DNA of 64,000 nt from Neorhizobium sp. (GCA_028283725.1 JAPWKC010000003.1:248001-312000), one strand, 5' to 3'. Shown: positions 1 through 10,427, numbered from the stretch's first letter. The notes: generated by a model not told the origin, from the sequence alone. Translations and numbers: made by a program.

Positions 1-234
1 AGGCTCGGGGAAGGATTTTCCTGCGATCGGCGATAATTGAAATTTAATCCCTGTCCAATGGGGCGGGATACGGGCATTGATGCGCCATCAATCCAGAGGC
101 CATCCGGCCTTTCGCGAAAGCCGATCGAAAATGCTCCGGAAAGTCACCTGTCATCGAATGTGCCGCCTGGGTGCATGAATTTGAAACGGCGAACCGCAAT
201 CGCCGGATGACCTGACTTTTGACGTGAGCGTATT
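1..234. other. non-coding region upstream of metN
   Basis: No convincing gene is visible. Two small palindromes stand out: ATTGATG-CGC-CATCAAT at 76-92 (7 bp arms, 3 nt loop) and CTTTCGCGAAAG at 109-120. Either could be a protein-binding site or part of a leader for the methionine transporter. I looked for a SAM-binding riboswitch, since Rhizobiales often use SAM-II before methionine genes, but could not match the core by eye. The left edge may also hold the tail of an upstream gene's untranslated region. Confidence 0.4.
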
Positions 235-1380
235 ATGACTTTCTCCCATGCTGCCCAGAAGGCTGCCTCAGGGGCTGGACCCGCCGATGTGGCGGATCGT
301 GCCCCGACTGCTTCGCCGGCATCGACATCCGCTGCTCCGATGGTCGGCTTCGAGGCCGTCACCAAGCGCTATGGCGGGGCTGGCAATCAGCCCGGTTTCA
401 CAGCGCTTGACGGCATCGACTTTGCCGTGCCGCGCGGCGCCATCACCGGTATCATCGGCCGCTCGGGTGCGGGCAAATCGACATTGATCCGGCTCGTCAA
501 CGGTCTGGAAAAGGCCTCCACCGGCCGCGTCGTCGTCGATGGCGTCGAGGTCGGGGCCCTGTCGGAAGGTGATCTTCGCGGCCTGCGCCGGCAGGTCGGA
601 ATGATCTTCCAGCATTTCAATCTTCTGTCGTCGCGCACGGCTTTCGACAATGTCGCGCTGCCGCTCGAAATCGCCGGCATGGACAGACAGGCAATCCGCG
701 ACAAGGTCGGCCCGCTTCTCGATCTCGTCGGGCTCGGCGACAAGGCGAACAGCTATCCGGCAGAGCTTTCGGGCGGCCAGAAGCAGCGCGTCGGTATCGC
801 GCGTGCGCTGGCCACCTCGCCGAAACTGCTTCTTTCCGATGAGGCGACCTCGGCGCTCGACCCGGAGACGACACAGTCGATCCTCGAACTTCTGAAGCGC
901 ATCAATGCCGATCTGGGGCTGACGGTGCTGCTCATCACCCACGAGATGGAGGTGGTGAAGGAAATCGCCACCGATGTCGCCGTGATCGACAAGGGCAAGA
1001 TCGTCGAACAGGGCCGCACTTTCGACGTGTTCACCCGGCCGCAGCACGAGACGACGCGGCTGCTTCTGTCTTCTGCGATCGGCGCCAAGCTGCCGGAATG
1101 GATCCGCTCGACCCTGAAGAGTGAAGCCGCGGCCGGCGACCGGGTTCTGGTGCGGCTCGTCTTCTTCGGTGCGACGGCGTTCCAGCCGCTCACGGCGCGG
1201 CTGGTTGCCGAGATCGGAGCCGACGTCAATATCCTCGCCGGCACGATCGAGGAAATCGCAGGCGAGCCCTATGGTTCGCTCGTCGTCTCCTATCCGGCCG
1301 ATGCAGATACCGTCGAGCGGGCAAACCGCTTCTATGCCGAAACCGGCCTTTCCACGGAGGTGATCGGTTATGGCGCCTGA
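235..1380 (+). CDS. metN: methionine ABC transporter ATP-binding protein MetN
   Basis: This is the ATPase of the MetNIQ importer, which takes up methionine (L and D forms) across the inner membrane. The 381 aa protein has a Walker [10 protein letters not shown] (residues 75-83), an ABC signature LSGGQKQR, a Walker B ending in [13 protein letters not shown], and a C-terminal regulatory NIL domain of about 80 residues, which in the family binds methionine and inhibits transport. The first 35 residues are an Ala/Ser/Pro-rich extension not usual in MetN. An internal ATG at 340 (MVGFEAV) gives a more typical length, but neither start has a strong ribosome site. The 3' end overlaps metI by 11 bp. 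Function is well supported; the start is uncertain. Confidence 0.93.
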   Translation: MTFSHAAQKAASGAGPADVADRAPTASPASTSAAPMVGFEAVTKRYGGAGNQPGFTALDGIDFAVPRGAITGIIGRSGAGKSTLIRLVNGLEKASTGRVVVDGVEVGALSEGDLRGLRRQVGMIFQHFNLLSSRTAFDNVALPLEIAGMDRQAIRDKVGPLLDLVGLGDKANSYPAELSGGQKQRVGIARALATSPKLLLSDEATSALDPETTQSILELLKRINADLGLTVLLITHEMEVVKEIATDVAVIDKGKIVEQGRTFDVFTRPQHETTRLLLSSAIGAKLPEWIRSTLKSEAAAGDRVLVRLVFFGATAFQPLTARLVAEIGADVNILAGTIEEIAGEPYGSLVVSYPADADTVERANRFYAETGLSTEVIGYGA

Positions 1381-2038
1381 TCTTCTTGCCAGTCTTCTCT
1401 TCAAATCGCTGATGCAGACCCTGCAGATGGTGGCGATCGCCGGTGTCATCGGCTCGATTATCGGGCTGCCGATCGGCGTGTTCCTGGCCACGAGCGGCAA
1501 GGGCGAGCTGTTTCCCGCCCCGATCGCCAACCGCATCATCGGGCTGATCGTCAACGCCGCGCGCTCGACGCCGTTCATCATTCTCGTGGTGGCGATCATT
1601 CCGTTCACGCGGCTCGTCACCGGAACCTCGATCGGCACCTATGCGGCGATCGTGCCCCTGACGATCGCGACCATTCCGTTCTTCGCCCGCCTTGTGGAAG
1701 CGGCGATCCGCGAGATCGACAAGGGTTTGATCGAGGCGGCCCGCGCCATGGGGGCGACGCCTTTGCAGATCGTCTTCAAGGTGCTTCTGGCCGAGGCCAA
1801 GCCGGCGATCATTCTGGCGCTGACGATGACGATGGTGAGCCTTATCGGCTATTCGGCCATGGTCGGTGCCGTCGGCGGCGGCGGCCTTGGCGATCTCGGC
1901 ATCCGCTACGGCTACCAGCGCTTCATGCCGGAAGTCATGCTTGCCGTGGTCGTTGTGCTGATCGTGCTCGTCCAGCTCGTCCAGAGCGCCGGCGACTGGC
2001 TTGCCCGCTCCTTCGACAGGCGCAACCGCAAAAACTGA
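1370..2038 (+). CDS. metI: methionine ABC transporter permease MetI
   Basis: Inner-membrane permease of the MetNIQ importer, 222 aa, the usual family size. It has about five hydrophobic segments and the cytoplasmic EAA-type loop ([19 protein letters not shown]) that docks on the MetN ATPase. Its start overlaps the end of metN by 11 bp and is preceded by a strong ribosome site (GGAGGTGA, 1356-1363) inside metN, so the two subunits are probably translationally coupled. The binding-protein genes follow on the same strand. Confidence 0.94.
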   Translation: MAPDLLASLLFKSLMQTLQMVAIAGVIGSIIGLPIGVFLATSGKGELFPAPIANRIIGLIVNAARSTPFIILVVAIIPFTRLVTGTSIGTYAAIVPLTIATIPFFARLVEAAIREIDKGLIEAARAMGATPLQIVFKVLLAEAKPAIILALTMTMVSLIGYSAMVGAVGGGGLGDLGIRYGYQRFMPEVMLAVVVVLIVLVQLVQSAGDWLARSFDRRNRKN

Positions 2039-2078
2039 TCCGATTTCTGATCTTCGACTTTAATCCGGGGAACCATTG

Positions 2079-2858
2079 ATGAAAAAGCTTATCCTTGCCG
2101 CAGCGATCGCGGCGCTGTTTACCGCCGGTTCGGCGCTTGCGGACACCAAGAAGGTCGGCGTCACGCCCGGCCCGCACGCGCAGATCCTTGAAAAGGTCAA
2201 GGAAGTCGCGGCCAAGAAGGGCCTCGATCTGGAGATCACCGAGTTCTCCGACTATGTCGTGCCGAACCAGGCGCTGGCGGATGGCGATATCGACATCAAC
2301 TCTTTCCAGCACCAGCCCTATCTCGACAATCAGGTGAAGGAACGTTCGCTCGATATCGTCAGCGTGGCGAAGTCGGTGAATTTCCCGATGGCCGGATACT
2401 CGCACAAGATCAAGGCGATTTCCGAGCTGAAGGACGGCGCGTCTGTCGCCATCCCGAACGACCCGAGCAATGGCGGCCGTGCGCTGATCCTGCTTGCCGA
2501 CCAGAAGCTGATCACGCTGAAGGATGGCGTCGGCGTGAAGGCGACCGTCGCCGACATTACGGCAAACCCGAAGAACCTCAACATCCTCGAGCTCGACGCG
2601 GCCCAGCTGCCGCGCTCGCTCGATGACGTCGATCTTGCCGCGATCACCACCAATTACGCGATTGCCGCCGGCCTCAACCCGAAGAAGGACGGTCTCTTCC
2701 AGGAAAGCACCAAGGCGCCTTACGTCGGCATCATCGCGGTGCGGGCCAAGGACAAGGATGCTGCGTGGGTGAAGACCTTCATCGACAGCTATCACAGCCC
2801 GGAGGTCTCGGCCTTCATCGAAGAGACGTTCAAGGGCGCGATCACGCCCACCTGGTAA
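2079..2858 (+). CDS. metQ: methionine-binding protein MetQ, first copy
   Basis: Periplasmic NlpA/MetQ-family substrate-binding protein of 259 aa that delivers methionine to MetI. The N-terminus is a classic signal peptide (MKKLILAAAIAALFTAGSALA) with no lipobox cysteine, so the protein should be soluble in the periplasm rather than a lipoprotein as in E. coli. Family hallmarks are KVGVTPGPHAQI, SDYVVPNQAL, SFQHQPYLD, PNDPSNGGRAL and AAQLPRSLDDVD. I chose the ATG at 2079, seven bases after GGGGA, over the in-frame TTG at 2076. It lies 40 bp after metI and 84 bp before a second, closely similar metQ. Confidence 0.93.
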   Translation: MKKLILAAAIAALFTAGSALADTKKVGVTPGPHAQILEKVKEVAAKKGLDLEITEFSDYVVPNQALADGDIDINSFQHQPYLDNQVKERSLDIVSVAKSVNFPMAGYSHKIKAISELKDGASVAIPNDPSNGGRALILLADQKLITLKDGVGVKATVADITANPKNLNILELDAAQLPRSLDDVDLAAITTNYAIAAGLNPKKDGLFQESTKAPYVGIIAVRAKDKDAAWVKTFIDSYHSPEVSAFIEETFKGAITPTW

Positions 2859-2942
2859 GACCTTCGAATTCCGCCGCCGTTCCGGCTTCCTGCCGACACG
2901 GCGGCGGCAACAACCGAAAAAAACATCATTGAGGAGATACCC

Positions 2943-3722
2943 ATGCGCAAACTTATCCTTGCAGCAGCAGCCGTTGCCGCCTTCGTCGCGGCACCCGCCT
3001 TTGCAAAAGACATCAAGGTCGGCGTGACACCCGGCGAACATGCCCAGATCATGGAGCAGGTGAAGGAAATCGCCGCCAAGAAGGGCCTCAACATCGAGAT
3101 CGTCGAGTTCTCCGACTATGTCGTGCCGAACCAGGCGCTGAACGACGGCGATATCCAGGCCAATTCCTTCCAGCATCAGCCCTATCTCGACAACCAGATC
3201 GCCGATCGCGGCTTCAAGCTGGTCAGCGTCGGTACCACGATCACCACGCCGATGGGCGTCTATTCGAAGAAGATCAAGAGCCTCGACGACCTGAAAAAGG
3301 GCGCAACCGTTGCCGTGCCGAACGATCCGACCAATGGCGGCCGCGCGCTTCTCGTGCTTGCCAGCAAGGGTCTCATCAAGTTCAAGGACGGCGCCGGCCT
3401 GAAGGTCACGCCCGATGATATCGTCGAGAACCCGAAAAACATCCAGATCGTCCAGATCGACGCCGCGCAGCTGCCGCGCTCGCTCGACGACGTGGACGCC
3501 GCCGTCATCAATACGAACTACGCGATGGAAGCCGGCCTGCATCCGAAGACCGATGCGATCGCGCTCGAGAGCGAAAAGTCGCCCTATGCCAACGTCATCG
3601 TCGTGCGCCAGGCCGACAAGGATGCCGACTGGGTCAAGACGCTGGTCGCCAGCTATCACGACGACAGCATCCGCGCCTTCATCAACGACAAGTTCAAGGG
3701 CGCTCTCATCCCGTCCTGGTAA
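2943..3722 (+). CDS. metQ: methionine-binding protein MetQ, second copy
   Basis: A second NlpA/MetQ-family periplasmic binding protein of 259 aa. It is clearly a tandem paralogue of the gene before it, with the same landmarks in the same order (KVGVTPGEHAQI, SDYVVPNQAL, SFQHQPYLD, PNDPTNGGRAL, AAQLPRSLDDVD). It has a signal peptide without a lipobox cysteine and a strong ribosome site (GAGGAG, 2931-2936). The copies differ most between the conserved blocks, which could tune ligand preference (for example D/L-methionine or sulfoxide), but this is inference. A perfect intrinsic terminator follows 24 bp after the stop, closing the metNIQQ operon. Confidence 0.93.
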   Translation: MRKLILAAAAVAAFVAAPAFAKDIKVGVTPGEHAQIMEQVKEIAAKKGLNIEIVEFSDYVVPNQALNDGDIQANSFQHQPYLDNQIADRGFKLVSVGTTITTPMGVYSKKIKSLDDLKKGATVAVPNDPTNGGRALLVLASKGLIKFKDGAGLKVTPDDIVENPKNIQIVQIDAAQLPRSLDDVDAAVINTNYAMEAGLHPKTDAIALESEKSPYANVIVVRQADKDADWVKTLVASYHDDSIRAFINDKFKGALIPSW

Positions 3723-3745
3723 GAATAATTTGCCGACTATACTGG

Positions 3746-3772
3746 AAAACCGCCCGGAGACGGGCGGTTTTT
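3746..3772 (+). terminator. intrinsic terminator of metNIQQ
   Basis: Perfect 11-bp inverted repeat AAAACCGCCCG / CGGGCGGTTTT around a GAGA tetraloop, ending in a run of T. It sits 24 bp after the second metQ and before the next ribosome site. Confidence 0.92.
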
Positions 3773-3834
3773 CTGCGTATTAACGGTATCTGAACAAACA
3801 CCCGCCTAAGCTGTGGCATCAAAAGAGGTGGGTT

Positions 3835-6048
3835 ATGGGGGCGTGGATAGTGTTCAGCAGGCGGATCTTGCGATCCGGCCGGCCCCTTGCGGGCGGCCGC
3901 CGGTCTGCGGTGACATCGAGCCTCTTCGCGTTTGCCATCGTCGTGACGCTGGTGACGGTGTTCATTCTGACCGCGCTCGACCGGATCGCCGACTTCGCCA
4001 ACCGTCAAGATGACGCGCGCTCGCGCGAAACGACGGTCGGCGCACTCCATACATTCCAGGAACAGCTGCACGCGACACTCAACGATTATGCCGCCTGGGA
4101 CGATGCCGCGCAGTTCGTCTATGCCGGCGACCAGGCCTGGACAGTCAGCAATTACGGCGACATGACCGTCAATAGCGACCTGTTCGACGTTGCGGTCGTC
4201 ATGGATGCGAAACGCCGTGTACTGATGGCCTATCAGGACGGCAAGCCGGTCAACTGGACGCCCGACAGCTATTTCGACAGTTCGCTCTGGACCCTTTTCG
4301 ACCTTGCGCGCACGGATCGCCCCGATGCCTCGCCCGAACAGGTGGGCTTTACGCGCACGCATGACGGGGTCGCGGCAACCGGCGTGGCGCTGATCCGGAT
4401 GAAATCCGGCATGATCGACAAGCCGGCCGGCGAGCGGCTGTTTCTGATCTTTGCCCGCCATCTCGATGCGCGCAAAGTGGCCGTGCTGGAGACGACCTAT
4501 AACGTCTCCGGTCTGCGCTTTGCCGAGGGCGGCGAGGTGACGAAAAACATCGCCGAGATCCGCAACCTGCACGGATTGCTGCTATCGCGGCTGACCTGGG
4601 CGTCCCGGCTGCCGGGCGATCTCGGCTACCGGGAGGTGAGGCCGCTCGTCTATGGCGCGCTTGCCATGGTCGGGCTGTTCTTCCTCTTGCTGTTCATCAA
4701 CGGCACGAACCGGCTCTCGCGGCTGACGGCAGACGAGGCGGCGGCGCGGCAGCTGGCTGTGCGCGACCGCCTGAGCGGACTTCTCAACCGCAGCGGCCTG
4801 TTCGGCTCGCTGGAGGAGATGGTGGCGCAGGCCGGTGGAAAGGGCCAGCATGTAGCGCTGCTCTATCTCGATCTCGACGGGTTCAAGGAGGTCAACGATG
4901 CCTATGGGCACGGTACCGGCGACCAGCTGATCCGCGGCGTGGCGGCCGGGCTGAAGGCGCTCGTCGGGGGCAATGCCCAGCTTGCCCGCGTCGGCGGCGA
5001 CGAGTTCGCCATCGCGATCTGCGGAGACGATCCGCTGAAGGATGCCGGCATTCTCTCCGACCGCATTCTCGGTTTCTTCGACGAGCCCTTCGTGATCGGC
5101 GAGCGGGTGGCGACGGTCGGCACCAGTATCGGCATTGCAGCCTCGCCGCGCGGCAAGGTTTCAGGCGACGAACTGGTGCGCCGCGCTGACATGGCGATGT
5201 ACAGGGCCAAGGAAAACGGCCGTGGGCGCGCGGAATATTATCATCCCGACATGGATGCCGAACGCGAAGTGCGCAACCAGCTGGAGCTCGATCTGCGGAT
5301 TGCGATCGAAAGGCGGGAGCTGACGATCGTCTACCAGCCGGTCGTGTCTGCAAATTCCTGGCGGCTTGTCGGCGTCGAGGCGCTGGTGCGGTGGGAGCGC
5401 AAGGGCTATGGCCCGGTGCCGCCGGAAGTGTTCATTCCGATTGCCGAATCCACCGGGCTCATCGATCAGCTCGGCCTCTTCGTGCTGCACCGTGCCTGCG
5501 AGACCGGCCTGCGCTGGGAGGGGCTGAAAATCGCCGTCAACGTGTCGCCGGGTCAGTTCCGCGATCCGGCCTTTGCGCTGCATGTGCAATCGGTCTTCCG
5601 CAAGACCGGTATGGACCCGGCGCGGGTGACGCTGGAAATGACCGAGGGCTATTTCATCCAGAACCCGGCGAGAGCAAGGGCTGCGATCGCCAAGCTGCGG
5701 CATCTCGGCGTCAGCATCGCGCTCGACGATTTTGGCGCGGGCTTTTCCAGCATCGGCTATCTGCGACAGTTCGGCTTCGACCGGATGAAGATCGACAAGT
5801 CGCTGGTCAAGGCATTGGAAGAGGGCGGCCGGTCCGCCGAAGCGATGCAGGCGACCGTTGCGCTTGCCAAGGCGCTGGACATGCCGGTCACGGCCGAGGG
5901 CGTGGAGAACGAGAACCTCGCGCGTCAATTGCAGATTTCCGGCTGCGACGAGCTGCAGGGCTATTTCTTCGGGCAGCCGATGTCGGTCGAAGAAATGGAC
6001 CGCCACTACTTCCAGCAGCCCGGTTCAGGGCGCACGCTGCGGGGCTGA
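3835..6048 (+). CDS. membrane c-di-GMP enzyme with CHASE4, GGDEF and EAL domains
   Basis: Inner-membrane protein of 737 aa predicted to make and/or break cyclic di-GMP. Order of parts: membrane helix 1 (about 27-47), periplasmic CHASE4-type sensor (about 50-265, with the DYAAWDD motif at 84-90), membrane helix 2 (about 272-289), GGDEF domain with an intact GGDEF at 387-391 (RVGGDEF), and EAL domain with EAL at 515-517 (VEALVRW), followed by the DDFGAGFSS and KIDKSL motifs of active phosphodiesterases. Both catalytic signatures look intact, so net activity cannot be told from sequence. The start has a good ribosome site (AGAGGTGGG). It is a single-gene unit between two hairpin terminators. Confidence 0.9.
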   Translation: MGAWIVFSRRILRSGRPLAGGRRSAVTSSLFAFAIVVTLVTVFILTALDRIADFANRQDDARSRETTVGALHTFQEQLHATLNDYAAWDDAAQFVYAGDQAWTVSNYGDMTVNSDLFDVAVVMDAKRRVLMAYQDGKPVNWTPDSYFDSSLWTLFDLARTDRPDASPEQVGFTRTHDGVAATGVALIRMKSGMIDKPAGERLFLIFARHLDARKVAVLETTYNVSGLRFAEGGEVTKNIAEIRNLHGLLLSRLTWASRLPGDLGYREVRPLVYGALAMVGLFFLLLFINGTNRLSRLTADEAAARQLAVRDRLSGLLNRSGLFGSLEEMVAQAGGKGQHVALLYLDLDGFKEVNDAYGHGTGDQLIRGVAAGLKALVGGNAQLARVGGDEFAIAICGDDPLKDAGILSDRILGFFDEPFVIGERVATVGTSIGIAASPRGKVSGDELVRRADMAMYRAKENGRGRAEYYHPDMDAEREVRNQLELDLRIAIERRELTIVYQPVVSANSWRLVGVEALVRWERKGYGPVPPEVFIPIAESTGLIDQLGLFVLHRACETGLRWEGLKIAVNVSPGQFRDPAFALHVQSVFRKTGMDPARVTLEMTEGYFIQNPARARAAIAKLRHLGVSIALDDFGAGFSSIGYLRQFGFDRMKIDKSLVKALEEGGRSAEAMQATVALAKALDMPVTAEGVENENLARQLQISGCDELQGYFFGQPMSVEEMDRHYFQQPGSGRTLRG

Positions 6049-6111
6049 GGCTTTTTTCCCATTGCCGGCGCTTGTCGTCTGCCGGGACAACCCATCGAAT
6101 AGGCTGAGGTC

Positions 6112-6147
6112 AAGGCCGGCCGTGTCATGGACACGGCCGGCTTTCTT
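6112..6147. terminator. bidirectional terminator between GGDEF/EAL gene and mcp
   Basis: Perfect 12-bp inverted repeat GCCGGCCGTGTC (6115-6126) / GACACGGCCGGC (6130-6141) with a 3-nt ATG loop, extended by A-T pairs and followed by TTTCTT. It lies between two convergent genes, so it may serve both; the T-rich side favours the plus strand. Confidence 0.8.
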
Positions 6148-6157
6148 GTGTTGACGA

Positions 6158-8089
6158 TCAGAATTCTTCCCAGCTCTGAGCGGCGGCGGCCGAGCCGTTA
6201 TTGCCACGGAAGGCGCCTGCGACCTTGCCGACGAGCGCGCGGGCAGGCGACTGACGATGTGCCGTGTCTCCCGTCGTCCTTGCCGGAGCGTTCACCTGAC
6301 GGACCTGATCGGCGCCGAGGCGGAAGCGACCGATGAGGTCGTTGAGCGAGGCGACTTCGCGGGAAAGCCCGTGGGTCGCCGCCGTGGATTCCTCGACCAT
6401 CGCTGCGTTCTGCTGGGTGCCCTGATCCATGGCGTTGACGGCGGTGTTGATCTCGGCAAGGCCGATCGACTGCTCGCGGGCCGCCTCGACAATCGCCGTC
6501 ACATGGCGGTTGATCTCCTTGACCTCTTCGGCGATGCGGTTGAGGGCATCGCTGGTCTCGCCGACATATTGCACGCCGGTGCGTACCTTCTCGTCGGACG
6601 CATAGATCAGCGCCTTGATCTCCTTTGCGGCCTTTGCGGAGCGCTGCGCCAGTTCGCGGACTTCCTGGGCCACGACGGCAAAGCCCTTGCCGGCTTCGCC
6701 CGCGCGGGCTGCCTCGACACCGGCGTTGAGAGCCAGAAGATTGGTCTGGAAGGCGATGTCGTCGATCACGCCGATGATGCTGGTGATCTGCGACGAGGAG
6801 GCGGCGATCGCTTCCATCGCGGCGGCGGCATTGGCGACGACACTGCCGGAGCGTTCGGCGCCTTCGCGGGCCTGCTTTACCAGAAGACCGGCTTCTTCGG
6901 CGCGGCGGCTCGAATCCTTGACGGCGGTGGTGATCTCTTCGAGTGCGGCTGCGGTCTCCTCGACGGAGGCTGCCTGCTGTTCGGTGCGCTTTGCAAGATC
7001 GTCGGCGGCCGAACGGATTTCCCGCGTGCCGGCCTCGATGCCTTCGGCGTTCTGCCGCACGGACACGAGCGTCGATTGCAGCGTCGTTGCCGCATCGTTG
7101 AAATCGCGGCGCAACTGATCGAGTTCGGCGGTGAAGGCGTTGTCGATGCGGTAGGCGATATCGCCGCCGGCGAGTTTGCCAAGGCCGGTGGCCAGGTTGT
7201 CGACGGCGAATTTCGTCGCCCGTGCCGCTTCTTCCTTCTGCGCTTCGCGGGCGAGGCGATCCTTCTCGCTCATGGAGCGGTTGGCTTCGGCCTCCTGCTC
7301 AAGGCGGATGCGGTCCAGCGCGCTTTCGCGGAAGACGCCGACGGCCTTGCCCATATCGCCCACTTCGTCGCCGCGGTCGGTGCCCGGCACAAGGGCCGCC
7401 GTCTCGCCGCTTGCAAGCGTCGTCATGCGGCGGCGCAGGTTTTCGATGGGCGTGGTGATGCCCGCCGATACGACCCAGAGCGTGAATGCAAGCATCAGCA
7501 ATGCCGCCACGCCGAGGCCGGCGAGGCTTGCAAAGATCGTCGAACCCGCGTTTGCAAGAAGCGTGTCGCTGCCGTTGCGAACCATGCCGATCAGCTGTTC
7601 GTTGCCCTGGGTGATGACGGCCGCCATTGCCACGACATCCTTGTCGATGCCTTCGGAGATCGACAGCGCACGGGTCTTGTCCGTTTCGGCCTTGATCGAC
7701 TGTACGCTCGCATCGATCGTCTTGGCTGTGGCGAGGATCTGGCGGACCGGTTCGGCCCGGATCGGGACGAGCTCGACCGTCTGGTTCAGGCGGTCGTTGA
7801 GCTGCTTGAACTGATCGTCGTACGTGGTGATTGCGGCCTGCCGGGCAACCGAACCTGGCTCTGCAAGGGCGATGATCTTCGCCTGATAGCCCATGCGGTT
7901 GGCATTGATGGTGGCGCGCGCATTGACGATCCCGGCCATGCCCTCATGGTCGATGAAGTAATCGTAGGCCACGCCGGTCGAGCGGAATTCGGAAGAGAGG
8001 TAGACCATGCCGCCTGCTGCCAGCAGGCTGAGCGCGATAACAGGAGCGATGATCTTGGTTCGGATCTTGGAATTTCGAAGAAGCGACAT
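6158..8089 (-). CDS. methyl-accepting chemotaxis protein
   Basis: Chemoreceptor of 643 aa. Membrane helix 1 (about 13-31) and helix 2 (about 185-207) flank a periplasmic helical sensor of about 150 residues (four-helix-bundle-like; ligand unknown). A HAMP linker, long coiled-coil methylation helices and the highly conserved signalling hairpin ([16 protein letters not shown]) follow; the hairpin binds CheW/CheA. The C-terminus is SWEEF, matching the xWxxF pentapeptide that tethers CheR/CheB, so this should be a fully methylated receptor able to help others adapt. I prefer the ATG at 8089 ([12 protein letters not shown]), which places the first membrane helix properly; an in-frame ATG at 8164 would add 25 residues. 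Confidence 0.92.
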   Translation of the reverse strand: MSLLRNSKIRTKIIAPVIALSLLAAGGMVYLSSEFRSTGVAYDYFIDHEGMAGIVNARATINANRMGYQAKIIALAEPGSVARQAAITTYDDQFKQLNDRLNQTVELVPIRAEPVRQILATAKTIDASVQSIKAETDKTRALSISEGIDKDVVAMAAVITQGNEQLIGMVRNGSDTLLANAGSTIFASLAGLGVAALLMLAFTLWVVSAGITTPIENLRRRMTTLASGETAALVPGTDRGDEVGDMGKAVGVFRESALDRIRLEQEAEANRSMSEKDRLAREAQKEEAARATKFAVDNLATGLGKLAGGDIAYRIDNAFTAELDQLRRDFNDAATTLQSTLVSVRQNAEGIEAGTREIRSAADDLAKRTEQQAASVEETAAALEEITTAVKDSSRRAEEAGLLVKQAREGAERSGSVVANAAAAMEAIAASSSQITSIIGVIDDIAFQTNLLALNAGVEAARAGEAGKGFAVVAQEVRELAQRSAKAAKEIKALIYASDEKVRTGVQYVGETSDALNRIAEEVKEINRHVTAIVEAAREQSIGLAEINTAVNAMDQGTQQNAAMVEESTAATHGLSREVASLNDLIGRFRLGADQVRQVNAPARTTGDTAHRQSPARALVGKVAGAFRGNNGSAAAAQSWEEF

Positions 8090-8236
8090 GCATAGGTCCG
8101 TGGAGCCCCGCTCCGGACACGCAAAGCCTATCTGTCCGGGGAATGGGAGGTGCTGTCCCTTCATGGAGCAGTTGGCGAGGATATATGGTCTGTTATGATT
8201 AAAAAATGGGTAAGTTCGTAGTTACGATAGGGCCTC

Positions 8237-8258
8237 CGTAATGTTCAGGCACATTACG
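8237..8258. repeat. 22-bp palindrome upstream of mcp
   Basis: CGTAATGT-TCAGGC-ACATTACG has perfect 8-bp arms. It lies in an AT-rich gap about 150 bp upstream of the chemoreceptor start. It has no T-tract, so it looks more like a dimeric repressor/activator site than a terminator. The regulator is unknown. Confidence 0.5.
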
Positions 8259-8352
8259 TAAGTATATAATTACGCCTATCTGTCGAAATATATGGTATTA
8301 TTAGTTTTTTCTAATTTCTCTGTCGGTTGGAAAAAATTGCAACGGAACGGTT

Positions 8353-9336
8353 TCAACCGCCGATATGCCTGACGCCGCGCTTCTTGGCGAGGGCGATCTG
8401 GTGCTGACGCTGGCGATAACGCAGGCGATCTTCTTGCGTCCTCGTGTCGTAACAGTTGGAGCAGGAGACGCCTTCCTCGTATTTCGGCGAGGTGACCTCT
8501 TCGGCCGTGATCGGATTGCGGCAGGCATGGCAGAGCTTGTGGTTGCCTTCCTTCAGGCCATGCTCGACGGAAACGCGTTCGTCGAAGACGAAACAGGCGC
8601 CTTCCCAGAGGCTTTCCTCTGCCGGCACTTCCTCGAGATATTTCAGGATGCCGCCCTTCAAGTGATAGACGTCCTCGAAGCCCTGTTCCTTCATGAAGGC
8701 GGTGGCCTTCTCGCAGCGGATGCCGCCGGTGCAGTACATGGCGATCTTCGGCTTGTTGTGCAGGCCGGTGTGGTTCTTCACCCAGTCGGGAAATTCGCGA
8801 AACGTCTTGGTGTTCGGATCGACGGCGCCCTTGAAAATGCCGATCGCCGTCTCGTAATCGTTGCGGGTGTCGATAACGATGGTTTCCGGATCGGAGATCA
8901 GCGCATTCCAGTCCTTCGGCTCCACATAGGTGCCGACGATCTTGTTGGGGTCGATATCCTCGACGCCCATCGTGACGATTTCTTTCTTCAGCTTCACCTT
9001 CATGCGCACGAAAGGCATTTTTGATGCCCGGCTTTCCTTGTGCTCCAGAGACGTGAACTCGGGCTGGGCGCGCAGGAGCTTCAAGAGCGCTTCAATGGCG
9101 GCATCGGTGCCGGCCACGGTGCCATTGATGCCTTCCCGCGCCAGAAGCAGCGTGCCCTTGATGCCGTTCTCATCGCAGAACGCCTGCAAGACCGGGCGAA
9201 ACGCCTCGAAACGCTCGAAGCGCGCGAAGTGGTATAGCGCTGCAACGAGAAACGAGCCATTTTCAGCCGGGACTGCGGCAGAACCTGCGATTGGGCCGGT
9301 CGAGGCCGACGCATCGGAAAGCGGATTGTGTGTCAT
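8353..9336 (-). CDS. trhO: tRNA uridine(34) hydroxylase TrhO (rhodanese family)
   Basis: TrhO (YceA/UPF0176) installs 5-hydroxyuridine at position 34 of some tRNAs in an oxygen-dependent reaction. The 327 aa protein has the N-terminal ferredoxin-like UPF0176 domain (YHFARF... [13 protein letters not shown]), a rhodanese domain with the family-specific loop [10 protein letters not shown] (Cys202 is the likely catalytic residue, Cys208 the second), and a Cys-rich tail (CHACRNP ... CSNCYD) that could bind zinc. I chose the ATG at 9336 (MTHNPLSD) because the 58 residues upstream of it look non-coding. It is monocistronic; the next gene upstream is transcribed in the same direction 140 bp away. 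Confidence 0.88.
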   Translation of the reverse strand: MTHNPLSDASASTGPIAGSAAVPAENGSFLVAALYHFARFERFEAFRPVLQAFCDENGIKGTLLLAREGINGTVAGTDAAIEALLKLLRAQPEFTSLEHKESRASKMPFVRMKVKLKKEIVTMGVEDIDPNKIVGTYVEPKDWNALISDPETIVIDTRNDYETAIGIFKGAVDPNTKTFREFPDWVKNHTGLHNKPKIAMYCTGGIRCEKATAFMKEQGFEDVYHLKGGILKYLEEVPAEESLWEGACFVFDERVSVEHGLKEGNHKLCHACRNPITAEEVTSPKYEEGVSCSNCYDTRTQEDRLRYRQRQHQIALAKKRGVRHIGG

Positions 9337-9476
9337 GGCGGCTGAAATACAGCCTGTCCGTTTGTCGCGCAACGGCAATTCTTGCATGGCGACAGTGCCG
9401 GAAACGCCGGCCTTCACGGCGCTGGGACGTCTTTGAAGGCGCTGATGCGCGTCAAGGGCCGGATCTGCCGATCCCG

Positions 9477-10427
9477 TTATTTTGTCGGGACGGTGATCGC
9501 CGCTTTCCACAGAAGGCCGACGAGGTGCGCTTCACGGGCGGGGTCGTCGGAAAAGACCTGCGCCGCAAGCGTGAGCGCATCGCGGCGCAATGCCTGCTTT
9601 CGGGTGATGATGGCGCCGAGAAGATGCGCGGCCGTCTCCCCATCACCCACGGCAGACGGGTTCTCGTCGATCAACTGCGACAGAACCGAGAGATCGTGTT
9701 CGTGGCCGAGAAGATCGACCAGCGATTTTGTCTCTCTCTGCTTGGCGCGCATGGCAGAGGGCCATGCGTCGGCAAGAAGTGCGAGATGCATCCAGTAGGC
9801 CTGCCCGCATTTGCGCAGTTCGTGGAAGGCCTCTTCGCTGTCGCCCTGCCATGCCGCCGCCGCATCGACCGGTGACGGACTGCAGAGGGCAAGCGCGACC
9901 TGGGCGCGGATGCGTTGGCGCTTCCATACCTTGGCCAGCCGTTTTGCCGTTCTGCCCGGCCGGTCGTCGAGGCCGAGCGTGGCAAGGGCTGCGATCGCCT
10001 CGCGGCAGGTCTCCGCTGCGGCGGTCAGTTTTGCGGCCAGATCATGCTCCTCGGCTGCGATACGATCACGGCGCATGCCGAGTGCTTCACCCGCAGCCGC
10101 CAGCGCCGTCACCTCTTCCGGCGAACTGGCATAGCCAGCCAGATAGGTCGTGGTCTCCACGAGCGCTGCGGCGTCGCGCACGGCGGCCAGCGAGCGGGCC
10201 ATGTCGCGGAGACGGGCATTTTCCGTTTTGCGGAAGTCCTTGGCGTCGATCCCGACCAGTCGATAAAGCGCGCGCACGCGCTTGAATTTCTTGCGGGCAT
10301 CGTGGATCGCCTCGTGCGGGCCGTCCGGCTGGTTTTCCAGAAGATCGATCGCCTTCTTGAGCTGGCTCGCCGCAACCGACCGCAGTTCCTCGGTAAACGG
10401 TCTATCGGGTCTTAAACGATACGCCAT
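9477..10427 (-). CDS. CHAD domain protein
   Basis: 316 aa protein made almost entirely of a CHAD domain: helical repeats with conserved histidines and basic residues ([21 protein letters not shown] near the N-terminus; [14 protein letters not shown] in the second half). CHAD domains bind inorganic polyphosphate and are often attached to CYTH triphosphatases. Here the start lies 26 bp inside the upstream CYTH gene, with its ribosome site (GAGGAG) within that gene's 3' end, so the two are translationally coupled. Polyphosphate binding is inferred from the family. Confidence 0.88.
   Translation of the reverse strand: MAYRLRPDRPFTEELRSVAASQLKKAIDLLENQPDGPHEAIHDARKKFKRVRALYRLVGIDAKDFRKTENARLRDMARSLAAVRDAAALVETTTYLAGYASSPEEVTALAAAGEALGMRRDRIAAEEHDLAAKLTAAAETCREAIAALATLGLDDRPGRTAKRLAKVWKRQRIRAQVALALCSPSPVDAAAAWQGDSEEAFHELRKCGQAYWMHLALLADAWPSAMRAKQRETKSLVDLLGHEHDLSVLSQLIDENPSAVGDGETAAHLLGAIITRKQALRRDALTLAAQVFSDDPAREAHLVGLLWKAAITVPTK

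Noticed and set aside
1..234. possible SAM-II riboswitch upstream of metN
   Set aside because: Position is suggestive, but I could not align the required pseudoknot core by eye, so only short palindromes are reported.
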